The notes under the pieces are model-generated. The model was not told where the DNA came from. It saw nothing but the letters and a program-made list of their open reading frames with translations, and ran no database searches. Positions 1 to 6,087 of a DNA stretch of 6,087 nt are shown piece after piece. The DNA lies in NCBI GenBank assembly GCA_963205155.1, contig CAUJJY010000099.1:1-6087 (forward strand). The letters run 5' to 3'. The stretch comes from Candidatus Zixiibacteriota bacterium. GTDB taxonomy: Bacteria > Zixibacteria > MSB-5A5 > CAIYYT01. Numbering within the stretch: position 1 is the first letter of the stretch; every line of letters starts with the position of its first letter. A program made the translations under genes and the position numbers.

Positions 1-853
1 ATCCGCCGGACTTCTCCCCTACTGATGTATCAAAGCTGCGTTCGACGAACTGCAGACCGGAAGATGTCATTTTGACGGGTGGCGGCCACCCGCCGGCGGC
101 GAGAAACGCAACGTTCTGTTTTGTAATTGCTAGTCCGCCCGGATATCCGCCTACCGAAAGACTGTCTACTAAGGCATTGCTCACCGGATCGAACTTGAAC
201 AGCCAGCCTTCGATTGCCGCGTAGTTGCCGGTGCAGAGAATGTACAGGTAGCCATCGTAACCGAATCGTGCCACTTGCGGATTCACGCCGACAGTAACGC
301 GTGTGATTAGGGTGTCGTTGTCGCAGTCGCGGACTTCAAGTTTTCCGGCGTCATATTCGAACAGATCGTTAAAGCTTGAGAGGCAGATGTAGGCGCGGCG
401 ATCGCGAATGACGATTCCCTGCGGGCTGTCGGAATCGATTCCGTCGCCGATCGGAAACTCGCCGATGATGCTACGGTCGGAGACCCGGATCTTCGAAACG
501 GTTGAGGAGATGAGGTTGGTAACATAGAGGGTATCGGCGTTGAGGAATGCACCGTTGTAGGGATTGTGGCCGTTGCCCAAGAAACAAGTCCCGATGCGCG
601 ACATCGTTGCCAAGTTGTAGAAGTACAGGTCATTGCTGCCGGAGTTGATGGCGATGCCGGTGTTGCCGGAGATGACGAAGTCATTCGGGTACAGCCCGAG
701 GAGATCGACGAGAAGCGAGACGGTGCTGTCCTCGAGATTGACGACATCGAATGTCTCACCGAGGCCGTTGACGATCACGAGTTCTCGCGGGGCGGCAAGA
801 GTAGACCCGGCCATGAGCAGGGCGACGATGATGGCGATATATAGATTCCTCAT
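1..853 (-). CDS. Secreted YncE-like beta-propeller protein, candidate BtuG-like cobalamin-binding partner (3' end outside window)
   Basis: The frame is open from ATG 853 to the window edge, giving 284 residues with no stop. The start is supported by GGAG at 862-859, five bases upstream and inside the 15-bp gap after the receptor stop. Residues 1-21 form a signal peptide: MRN, a hydrophobic core, then STLA before APREL, which suits signal peptidase I. There is no lipobox cysteine. The rest shows repeats of about 40-50 residues typical of YncE/NHL-type propellers: a beta strand such as DTLYVTN or GYLYILC, a second strand ending in KIRVSD or FKFDPVS, then a G-x-x-P turn (NPYNGAF 97-103, SPQGIVI 143-149, NPQVARF 191-197, YPGGLAI 237-243). 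At least four or five blades are visible. Known biology: Bacteroides BtuG is a YncE-like seven-bladed propeller that binds B12 on the cell surface and caps BtuB. Its place directly behind a riboswitch-controlled BtuB-like receptor suggests the same role. The propeller fold is well supported; cobalamin binding is inferred. Confidence 0.85.
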   Translation of the reverse strand, partial: MRNLYIAIIVALLMAGSTLAAPRELVIVNGLGETFDVVNLEDSTVSLLVDLLGLYPNDFVISGNTGIAINSGSNDLYFYNLATMSRIGTCFLGNGHNPYNGAFLNADTLYVTNLISSTVSKIRVSDRSIIGEFPIGDGIDSDSPQGIVIRDRRAYICLSSFNDLFEYDAGKLEVRDCDNDTLITRVTVGVNPQVARFGYDGYLYILCTGNYAAIEGWLFKFDPVSNALVDSLSVGGYPGGLAITKQNVAFLAAGGWPPPVKMTSSGLQFVERSFDTSVGEKSGG

Positions 854-858
854 AAAGT

Positions 859-862
859 CTCC
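859..862 (-). promoter_or_regulatory. Ribosome binding site of the beta-propeller gene
   Basis: Read on the minus strand, CGGAG is followed by ACTTT and then the ATG at 853. The GGAG core is five bases from the start. It lies in the short gap after the receptor stop codon (871-869), so the second gene has its own ribosome entry site and is probably co-transcribed with the receptor. Confidence 0.6.
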
Positions 863-868
863 GCAGTG

Positions 869-3085
869 TTAAATCTGAATGTTGAGTGTCAAAGATGCGC
901 TGCGCGGTGGCATCGGCATGCGTTCAAGCAATTCGTAGCGTTCATCCGTGACGTTGAGCATCGCCAATTGCAACGTGTGCCGGCGCGACCACACAGAAAA
1001 AGGCAGTTCAAGGATTATGTCGTGCAGAGCAAATCCCGGAAGGCTTTTGGTATTGGCTTCGCGAATTTGGCGCTCGCCGGTGAAGCTGTAGGAATACTGC
1101 ATAGTGAATAGCATGAAATCGACTTCAAGCGCAAGGCGCTCAACCTGATCAGGCTTAAACGGCACCGTCTGACCGTAGTAGCCGCTGGAGCGTGAAAGAT
1201 TCGTAGCTGCCAACGATGTTCGATGATAGGTCAATTCCACACGGTGGTTTTTGGGCGACAGCGCAAGTGACGTCTCGGTACCGACGTAACGAGATTGATC
1301 AATGTTGACAGGCTTGTATCTGCCGTCAAATTGGCGGCGCCATATAATCTGGTCGGTAACATCACTTTTGAACCAGGTTTGATTTGCAGCAAGCACAAAC
1401 GACCGGTCATACTTCAGAGTGAGTCCAACCTCGCGCGAAATTGCCTGCTCGGGACGCAACTGCGAATTGGCTTCGCTGAAGACATCCCCGCGCCAAAAGA
1501 GCGCATCGATTGGAGGCAGACGGTACGATTCAGAATAGGAGGCATGTCCGCCTATGGTGACCGGCAAACGCAGTTTACATCCGACACCGGCGAACGGTGA
1601 GCTGTGGGATTTGTCATCCACATTGTCGACACGAAAGCGAGTTTCTGCCGAGAGTTCAAAAATGCCGACGTTGCGCAAGGCGGTCAAACCGCCGTAAGCG
1701 GCGATCGTGCGGCGACTCACTTTCGGAAGCGAACGCTGTGGTGCGACGCGATCATCGTTGAAAAAGGTTTCGGAAGAGTATTCAGAACCCGCAGTGACAA
1801 TGAAGTGCCGCATCAGCGGACTTTCAAACTCGCCCTGGATAAGCCGCGCGGTTTGCAGATATTCCTTGTCGTACACGATGAAGCCGCCTCGATCGGCGAA
1901 TTTCTGGTACAGTTCCCGAATGGTTGCAGTGAGACGAAGCCGCGAAAGTGTGTAACCGAGCGAATAGTGGCGGTTTTCACGCTTTGCCATTGCCCCGCCG
2001 TTAGTTTCCTGGAAGATCGCGCCGGGGATTTCGATATGTGAATTGGAGACGCGCACTTGCGCCAATACGCCGCGGATTTTTTCCGGCCGGAGCGACAAGT
2101 AACCACTGTAGAGGCGCGAAGAATTGTTGACGCGCTTCTGCTCACCATTGTAGGGATGAACGTAATCAAAGTCGTTGCGCTGTTGTTGATAGTCGTAGCC
2201 GGCATTAGCACCAATGCCGCCAAGGCTTTCGAGCGCCAGGTTCGCCGCGCCTCGTTGGAGGTCAAAACTTCCCCGGGTAGCGGCAAGGCTGGCTGTCTGA
2301 TCCTGTGAAGTTGTCGTGCGGCTGATAATGTTAACTGCGCCGCCAAGCGCGTTGGCGCCGAATCGCGATGCTGCACCAGAGGTGTAGACATCCACACGTT
2401 CGACCGACTCGGTAGAAATGGTGCTTAAGTCGGCGGGAGAACCGTCGGGATTGATTGGTACGCCATCAATGAGAACCAACACGCACTGTGGACTGAACCC
2501 GCGCAGAGAGGCGTACTTGGTTCGACCGTCCGACTCAAGATGAAACCCGCTGCGATTCAGAAGATCGCCGACGTTCGTTGAGCCTGATCTGCTCTTTGGT
2601 GTCAGTGATAGTGAAGTGATACCGATGCCCGACTCGCGAATTGCAGAAACCTCGACGGTCTCGCCCTGTTGGTCGCTTGGGATCAAGGCGAGATCGAGTG
2701 CGCGGTGTTCTCCCTCACGAAGAAGAAACGGTCCGATTGTCTGTGTTGCGTGAAATGCCGACTCGATGCGGAGCGTCACGTTTCCGGGGACTATTCGATT
2801 GAATTGAAACGAGCCGTCTGCCGTGGTTTGGGTGGACCGTCCGTCGGGCAGTACGGTGACCACGACTCCCGCTATTGGCTCGTTGAGCAAGCTGTCAGTG
2901 ATTGTTCCTTTCAGGGAAGCGAAATCCTGACAGTTTGCATGCGACGGTATAAGCGCAAGAAACAGAAGGATGAAGATTAGTGGGAGAAAGAGCCTCGCAG
3001 GCGTGCTAAGGACACGCAGGAACGAGTTGTGAATTCGACTACGACCTGGAAGTCGTGCCAGCCATTTGGCCCAAACGAGTCGCAT
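869..3085 (-). CDS. btuB: TonB-dependent outer-membrane receptor, BtuB-like, probable cobalamin/corrinoid transporter
   Basis: This complete 738-residue protein starts at ATG 3085, with AAGGAG at 3099-3094 eight bases upstream. A basic N-region precedes a hydrophobic segment at about residues 31-47, and signal peptidase would act near SHA-NCQ (48-53). Residues about 56-137 form a carboxypeptidase-regulatory-like beta-sandwich (LKGTITDSLLNEPIAGVVV, then TADGSFQFNRIVPG). A TonB-box-like ETVEVSA (142-148) follows. The plug spans about 150-256: DLLNRSGFHLES, SLRGFSPQCVLVLIDGVPIN, SVERVDVYTSGAASRFGANALGGAVNIIS split over these stretches, as in BtuB/CirA plugs. The remainder is a beta-barrel with alternating aromatic strands and a final strand ending LTLNIQI. 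Such receptors move scarce ligands across the outer membrane using TonB-ExbBD energy. The upstream B12 riboswitch and the propeller downstream make cobalamin the most likely substrate. At 738 residues it is longer than E. coli BtuB (614), because of the N-terminal domain. The family is certain; the substrate is inferred from context. Confidence 0.93.
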   Translation of the reverse strand: MRLVWAKWLARLPGRSRIHNSFLRVLSTPARLFLPLIFILLFLALIPSHANCQDFASLKGTITDSLLNEPIAGVVVTVLPDGRSTQTTADGSFQFNRIVPGNVTLRIESAFHATQTIGPFLLREGEHRALDLALIPSDQQGETVEVSAIRESGIGITSLSLTPKSRSGSTNVGDLLNRSGFHLESDGRTKYASLRGFSPQCVLVLIDGVPINPDGSPADLSTISTESVERVDVYTSGAASRFGANALGGAVNIISRTTTSQDQTASLAATRGSFDLQRGAANLALESLGGIGANAGYDYQQQRNDFDYVHPYNGEQKRVNNSSRLYSGYLSLRPEKIRGVLAQVRVSNSHIEIPGAIFQETNGGAMAKRENRHYSLGYTLSRLRLTATIRELYQKFADRGGFIVYDKEYLQTARLIQGEFESPLMRHFIVTAGSEYSSETFFNDDRVAPQRSLPKVSRRTIAAYGGLTALRNVGIFELSAETRFRVDNVDDKSHSSPFAGVGCKLRLPVTIGGHASYSESYRLPPIDALFWRGDVFSEANSQLRPEQAISREVGLTLKYDRSFVLAANQTWFKSDVTDQIIWRRQFDGRYKPVNIDQSRYVGTETSLALSPKNHRVELTYHRTSLAATNLSRSSGYYGQTVPFKPDQVERLALEVDFMLFTMQYSYSFTGERQIREANTKSLPGFALHDIILELPFSVWSRRHTLQLAMLNVTDERYELLERMPMPPRSASLTLNIQI

Positions 3086-3093
3086 GATGCAAG

Positions 3094-3099
3094 CTCCTT
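3094..3099 (-). promoter_or_regulatory. Ribosome binding site of the receptor gene
   Basis: AAGGAG on the minus strand sits eight bases before the ATG at 3085 and about 11 bases after the U-tract of the upstream terminator. It fixes the receptor start and shows that ribosomes can load only on transcripts that read past the terminator. Confidence 0.7.
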
Positions 3100-3110
3100 G
3101 GGCGGGTAAG

Positions 3111-3137
3111 AAAAAAACCGACTTATTATTAAGTCGG
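3111..3137 (-). terminator. Intrinsic terminator in the receptor leader, expression platform of the B12 riboswitch
   Basis: On the minus strand, CCGACTTA (3137-3130) and TAAGTCGG (3125-3118) form a perfect 8-bp stem around the four-base loop ATAA. Seven consecutive T follow (3117-3111). This is a textbook Rho-independent terminator, but it lies between the aptamer and the receptor start codon, 25 bp before the ATG, so it would stop the operon's own transcript. Its position downstream of a cobalamin aptamer indicates transcription attenuation: terminator formed when B12 is bound, disrupted when B12 is absent. Confidence 0.9.
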
Positions 3138-3218
3138 AATCGGTCAGATCCATCGATCAGCCGGGCTGCTCAATGGTACTTTTCCCGAACCCGCGCCGGA
3201 ATAAGTTAATGCTGTGAT

Positions 3219-3392
3219 CGTCGGCAGGTCTCCTGACTCGTCAGCTTCAGACCTACTCTCCCGCGCCTTCCCGGTTTCCCAGTGACGTAGTGGGGATTTC
3301 GTAGCTGCTTACAGTAGCGGGGCTGTGCGGGATTTTAACCCGCTTCCCTATTAAGCAAATCGCGCCGAAAATCGGTGATTTTGTTACCTGCA
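3219..3392 (-). promoter_or_regulatory. Cobalamin riboswitch aptamer (class-I-like)
   Basis: Read on the minus strand, the order of conserved elements matches the cobalamin family. GCAGGT at 3391-3386 (the conserved 5' GGU) can pair with ACCTGC at 3229-3224. A short hairpin AAAATC-ACC-GATTTT follows, then TTAATAGGGAA, the GCGGG/CCCGC hairpin, and GCCCCGCTACTGTAAGC, a near match to the conserved core. A peripheral arm contains CACTG and GGGAAGGC, which indicates a class-I-type architecture. The 3' side carries the B12 box, AGTCAGGAGACCTGCCG (3238-3222), nearly identical to consensus. The leader continues about 80 nt to an intrinsic terminator and then the TonB receptor gene, so this is a cobalamin-sensing attenuator for the receptor-propeller operon. 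The whole 505-bp gene-free stretch 3086-3590 is accounted for by this element, the terminator and divergent promoter candidates. End positions are approximate. Confidence 0.95.
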
Positions 3393-3420
3393 GTCTATTG
3401 CTGCCTGCGAAAGTTGTCAA
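3392..3420 (-). promoter_or_regulatory. Candidate sigma70-type promoter of the riboswitch-receptor operon
   Basis: On the minus strand, a perfect -35 box TTGACA (3420-3415) and TAGACT (3397-3392, four of six matches to TATAAT) are separated by exactly 17 bases. It lies immediately before the cobalamin aptamer. A start seven bases past the -10 box would fall near 3385, inside the predicted first helix of the aptamer, which is a mild conflict discussed under findings. Confidence 0.6.
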
Positions 3421-3483
3421 GATTTTAATCGGACAGCCGAGAATATAGTGACTCGGGGCACTTGGCAGGTTCGCCTTTTATTC

Positions 3484-3512
3484 TTGCCCAGATTTCATGT
3501 TAGCAGTATTCT
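3484..3512 (+). promoter_or_regulatory. Possible promoter of the phosphatase gene
   Basis: TTGCCC (3484-3489) and TATTCT (3507-3512) each match the sigma70 hexamers at four of six positions and are 17 bases apart. A start near 3519 would give a leader of about 70 nt before ATG 3591. This is a weak call on composition alone. The organism's promoter consensus is unknown. Confidence 0.3.
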
Positions 3513-3590
3513 CTTGCGTGCCTCATCGGGCGACAACCTTGGATATGCAAATTGGGCGCCATGCTCTCCCTGAACCAGAACTTGAGGCAA

Positions 3591-5312
3591 ATGAAGAAAG
3601 AACAACAGGCTAAGACAGATATGACATCGATAGAGACAAAGCAATCCGCCCGTGAACGGCGATTCTCCGCGCGGCAACTAGAGTATATCAGCGGGCTGTA
3701 TGACGAGTTAAAGCCGATACTTGGCAATTCGGGGCTCGCGGTCGTGATTTATCACCGCATGCGGCTGGAGGTGGAAGTTCATCTGATGACCGGCTCCCAA
3801 TCGACCATGTTCACCATGAGGGATATCATTCCGGTTGAATTCGAAGCTCTGGCCACTGACTTACCTGTCGATGAGAGTCCGATTCTCAAGTACCTTATTG
3901 GGACTCTGCAACAGGTACCGGAGAAGCGGCAGGCGTTTACCTTTGAGGCGACCTCGACAATTCCCGCAATGTTGTTTGTGTTTGGCGGAGTTGAGTTTGA
4001 ACAGATCATTAGGGCTGTTAATGCCCGTTTGGGCGAGTATACTCTAAGCATCCAGAACGCGATTCTCATCGATGCGTTGAATCGCATTGAACTGGAGTTG
4101 GAATTGCTTCAGGAGACCGGGACGATTCTCTCGATGTCGATTCAACTTGATGATGTTTTCAAGAGTATTGTCGACGCTCTGGAGAAGCTGATATCATTCA
4201 ACGCGATCGGTATTTACATCCTGCGCCAAAAGGGCGAGCGGATCGATGAGCTGTTTTCTTCAGGTTATCAGAAAGCCACCTCACCGGAGCTTCTGCGCCT
4301 CAAGGCCGGCAAGGGTTTGGTCGGCTGGGTCGCCAAGACGGGCGAACCGGTTATCGTACCAAATGTCAAGCAGGACCAGAGATACGTTGCCGCACGCGAA
4401 GAAACCATGTCGGAACTGGTGGTGCCGTTGTTTTTCGGCAGTGAAGTCATCGGCGCGTTTAATCTTGAATCGGATCGGCTCGATGCCTATTCCCCATCCG
4501 ATTTGGAGATGGTAACGGCGTTTGCGAATCAGGCGGCTTTGTCAATTACGCGTGCACGTCTCATCCAGGAGACATTTGAGAAGAACAAGATCAAGGAGCA
4601 GCTGCAGGTTGCCCGCGAAATTCAGAAGTCGTTTCAGCCCAGCAAACCGCTGAAGTATACAGGCTACGATATTGACGCGGTGAATATTTCCTCGGAAGAG
4701 GTTGGGGGCGACTATTTTGATTTCATTCCGATAGTGGACAATCAATTGGGCGTTACGATCGCTGACGTATCCGGTAAGGGTCTGCCGGCGTCGCTGATTA
4801 TGGCGTCGTTTCGGGCTTCCTTGATAGCGGAAATTCGCAATAACTACGCTATCCGGACGATTCTGCGTAAGGTCAACAACCTGATCTGCGAATCGGTGGA
4901 AAAGGGCAAGTTCGTGACGGCGGTTTACGGTGTTCTTGACATGAAGAACCGGATCTTTACATTCGCCAATGCGGGACATAATCCACCGATATTATTGAGG
5001 GCAACCGGCGAGGTGGAATTTCTGTCGACAGGTGGCTGGACGCTTGGAATTATGCCCGAGAGGGAGTATGAGGAACGGCCGATACATATAAGAGACGGCG
5101 ACATCCTGGTTTTGTATACCGACGGCGTCACCGAGGCGGAGAGTGTAGGCGGCGAATTATTTGGAACTGAACGCTTAGTTGAACTGGTAAAAACAAATAG
5201 ACAACGGCCGGCGAAGGAAATGCGTGAAACTGTAGTCCAAGAGATTATTAGCTTCCGTGATCCGGCGTCTCAACCCGATGACCTGACAATAGTTATCATT
5301 AAAGCTGTTTAG
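3591..5312 (+). CDS. GAF domain-containing SpoIIE/RsbU-type PP2C serine phosphatase
   Basis: The protein has 573 residues from ATG 3591, chosen because GAGG lies at 3584-3587, although that spacing (3 nt) is short. TTG 3552, ATG 3561 and ATG 3621 are in-frame alternatives. Numbered from 3591: residues about 30-160 form an N-terminal alpha/beta region that resembles a diverged GAF domain, with no clear match. A helical linker (about 157-185) follows, then a GAF domain at about 187-325 (FNAIGIYIL, GKGLVGWVAKTGEPVIVPNV, LVVPLFFGSEVIGAFNLES, FANQAALSI). A coiled linker ending LQVAREIQKSFQP leads into the PP2C/SpoIIE domain at about 358-573. All signature motifs remain: VGGDYFDF, IADVSGKGLPASLI, FANAGHNPP, LYTDGVTEAE and DDLTIVII, so the metal-binding aspartates are present and the enzyme should be active. 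Such proteins are cytosolic and dephosphorylate anti-sigma-antagonist proteins in partner switching. No transmembrane segment is seen, and no antagonist or anti-sigma gene lies in the window, so target and GAF ligand are unknown. Confidence 0.93.
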   Translation: MKKEQQAKTDMTSIETKQSARERRFSARQLEYISGLYDELKPILGNSGLAVVIYHRMRLEVEVHLMTGSQSTMFTMRDIIPVEFEALATDLPVDESPILKYLIGTLQQVPEKRQAFTFEATSTIPAMLFVFGGVEFEQIIRAVNARLGEYTLSIQNAILIDALNRIELELELLQETGTILSMSIQLDDVFKSIVDALEKLISFNAIGIYILRQKGERIDELFSSGYQKATSPELLRLKAGKGLVGWVAKTGEPVIVPNVKQDQRYVAAREETMSELVVPLFFGSEVIGAFNLESDRLDAYSPSDLEMVTAFANQAALSITRARLIQETFEKNKIKEQLQVAREIQKSFQPSKPLKYTGYDIDAVNISSEEVGGDYFDFIPIVDNQLGVTIADVSGKGLPASLIMASFRASLIAEIRNNYAIRTILRKVNNLICESVEKGKFVTAVYGVLDMKNRIFTFANAGHNPPILLRATGEVEFLSTGGWTLGIMPEREYEERPIHIRDGDILVLYTDGVTEAESVGGELFGTERLVELVKTNRQRPAKEMRETVVQEIISFRDPASQPDDLTIVIIKAV

Positions 5313-5377
5313 CGGCACAAAACGTTTTTCTGGGTGTTGAACTATCTTAGATTATGAATAATCGTATTTTCTCAAAT

Positions 5378-5381
5378 GGAG
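5378..5381 (+). promoter_or_regulatory. Ribosome binding site deciding the lipoprotein start
   Basis: GGAG ends five bases before ATG 5387, within the purine-rich GGAGAAGGA. An in-frame ATG at 5354 would add 11 polar residues before the signal peptide and has no comparable site upstream, so 5387 is preferred. Confidence 0.6.
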
Positions 5382-5386
5382 AAGGA

Positions 5387-6087
5387 ATGAACCGGAAATC
5401 CTTAGTTTTTCTTTTCGTGGCCTCACTCTTTGCCGGACTGCTATTTGTTGGCTGCGGTGACGACGATGAAGGCCCAGTCGGCGGCAACGACAAAGAGGTT
5501 GTAGTCAAGGCTGTCACATCCGCGCCTAATCTGGCGGATATCGTCAATGACCCGGTTTGGGAAGACGTTGATGTCGCCTCGATCCGCGTTGGTGAAGATT
5601 CGACGTACACCAGTTACTTTGGTGTTGGTGTTGTGCGCGTCCAGGCAATCCAAGATGGCGATAATGTCTACATGCGTTTCAACTGGTCTGATTCGAGCAA
5701 GACCGACCAGCCGGCGCGCTGGATATTTGCGCGACCGGGCGGTTCGGATGCTTTCTCGCAGGTTATGGACACCGTCAAGACCAAGTTTGGCAACTTCGCC
5801 TACTCAACTGCAGAACGTGAACAGCAGTTGTGGGAAAACGAGGATGTGTTGGCCCTGTTTTTTGACGTCGGCAACGGCAGTGTGAAAGCCAATTGTGCAC
5901 TTACCTGTCACTCGGATATCGACCGGGAAGTGCTTCCGACCCACTACACACAAGGCAATGGTAATATCGATTCCTGGGTCTGGCGTGCCGGGCGCACGGA
6001 GCCATTCGGCGTTGCCGAGGATTATTACTGGCGCGATGATGGCAAGGTCGATGGCGACTCGGCAGTCACTTTGTACAGACGCAATGC
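5387..6087 (+). CDS. Lipoprotein with ethylbenzene-dehydrogenase-like (EB_dh) haem-binding domain (3' end outside window)
   Basis: The window contains 233 residues from ATG 5387 and no stop. The N-terminus is a lipoprotein signal: MNRKS, a hydrophobic run, then LFVGC with Cys23 as the likely lipidated residue (the -3 position is Phe, slightly off the strict lipobox). An acidic and glycine-rich linker (GDDDEGPVGG) follows. From about residue 45 the pattern matches the EB_dh/DMSO-reductase gamma-type family, a beta-sandwich that binds haem b in EbdC and relatives: PVWEDVDVASIRV (56-68), DGDNVYMRFNWSD (90-102), and SWVWRAGRTEPFGVAED (196-212), which resembles the family's WHWKAART-PVGYADD stretch. 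Between these lies CALTCH (170-175), a C-x3-C-H motif rather than CxxCH. The protein probably sits outside the cytoplasmic membrane and takes part in electron transfer. It follows the phosphatase by 74 bp on the same strand, with no terminator seen between them, so co-transcription is possible but unproven. Family recognition is from memory of motifs; the partner enzyme is not in the window. Confidence 0.8.
   Translation, partial: MNRKSLVFLFVASLFAGLLFVGCGDDDEGPVGGNDKEVVVKAVTSAPNLADIVNDPVWEDVDVASIRVGEDSTYTSYFGVGVVRVQAIQDGDNVYMRFNWSDSSKTDQPARWIFARPGGSDAFSQVMDTVKTKFGNFAYSTAEREQQLWENEDVLALFFDVGNGSVKANCALTCHSDIDREVLPTHYTQGNGNIDSWVWRAGRTEPFGVAEDYYWRDDGKVDGDSAVTLYRRN

Noticed and set aside
307..759. 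150-codon minus-strand open frame rich in Ser, Thr and Pro
   Set aside because: It overlaps the propeller gene in another frame. The propeller frame has a signal peptide, a ribosome binding site and regular repeats; this one has low-complexity composition.
1604..2041. 145-codon plus-strand open frame, and several others antisense to the receptor
   Set aside because: Antisense to well-supported coding sequence, with no recognisable domain and no ribosome binding site worth noting.
1813..2397. 194-codon minus-strand open frame
   Set aside because: It lies wholly inside the receptor gene in another frame, and the receptor frame carries clear plug and barrel sequence throughout.
3190..3267. Direct repeat CCCGCGCC at 3190-3197 and 3260-3267 within the leader
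   Set aside because: Eight GC-rich bases repeated once are expected by chance, and one copy belongs to the aptamer arm.
3437..3456. Inverted repeat CCGAG/CTCGG with a ten-base spacer between the divergent promoters
   Set aside because: Only five bases per arm; it could be an operator half-site pair but is too short to call.
3495..3727. Two small minus-strand open frames of 60 and 75 codons across the phosphatase start
   Set aside because: They overlap each other and the N-terminus of the phosphatase on the opposite strand, with no supporting start signals or homology.
4542..4979. 145-codon minus-strand open frame
   Set aside because: Antisense to the PP2C domain, whose motifs are intact; no domain of its own.
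5337..5365. Possible promoter TTGAAC with an AT-rich stretch before the lipoprotein gene
   Set aside because: No convincing -10 hexamer occurs at 16-18 bases from TTGAAC, so it is not listed.
5547..5885. 112-codon plus-strand open frame
   Set aside because: An Arg/Ser-rich shadow of the lipoprotein gene in another frame.

Overview
The window holds four protein-coding genes in two divergent blocks, separated by a regulatory region of about 500 bp (3086-3590). Base composition is fairly balanced. The mix of a TonB-dependent receptor with a carboxypeptidase-like N-terminal domain, a secreted beta-propeller, a GAF/SpoIIE-type phosphatase and a lipoprotein with an ethylbenzene-dehydrogenase-like haem domain suggests a diderm bacterium, perhaps of the FCB group or a related candidate phylum (Zixibacteria-like). 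That placement is inference from gene content only.

Minus-strand block (3420 down to 1): a sigma70-like promoter (TTGACA-17-TAGACT), a class-I-like cobalamin riboswitch with a near-consensus B12 box, a strong intrinsic terminator just before the first gene, then a complete BtuB-like TonB-dependent receptor (3085-869). Fifteen bases later comes a signal-peptide-bearing YncE-like beta-propeller (853 to beyond position 1). Receptor plus propeller under a B12 riboswitch matches the BtuB/BtuG surface capture system of Bacteroides. The propeller here has an ordinary signal peptide and no lipobox, so it differs from the lipoprotein BtuG. The probable logic is that scarce cobalamin leaves the B12 box free to disrupt the terminator, so receptor and propeller are made; abundant cobalamin locks the aptamer and the terminator forms.

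Plus-strand block (about 3484 to 6087): a possible promoter, then a GAF-SpoIIE/PP2C phosphatase (3591-5312) with all expected metal-binding aspartates, and 74 bp further on a lipoprotein (5387 to beyond the window end). The lipoprotein has an EB_dh-like haem-binding domain and an unusual C-x3-C-H motif. Nothing visible links this block functionally to the B12 operon; they share only the divergent intergenic region.

Both outer genes are cut by the window edges. No tRNA, rRNA, CRISPR array, insertion sequence or attachment site was seen.
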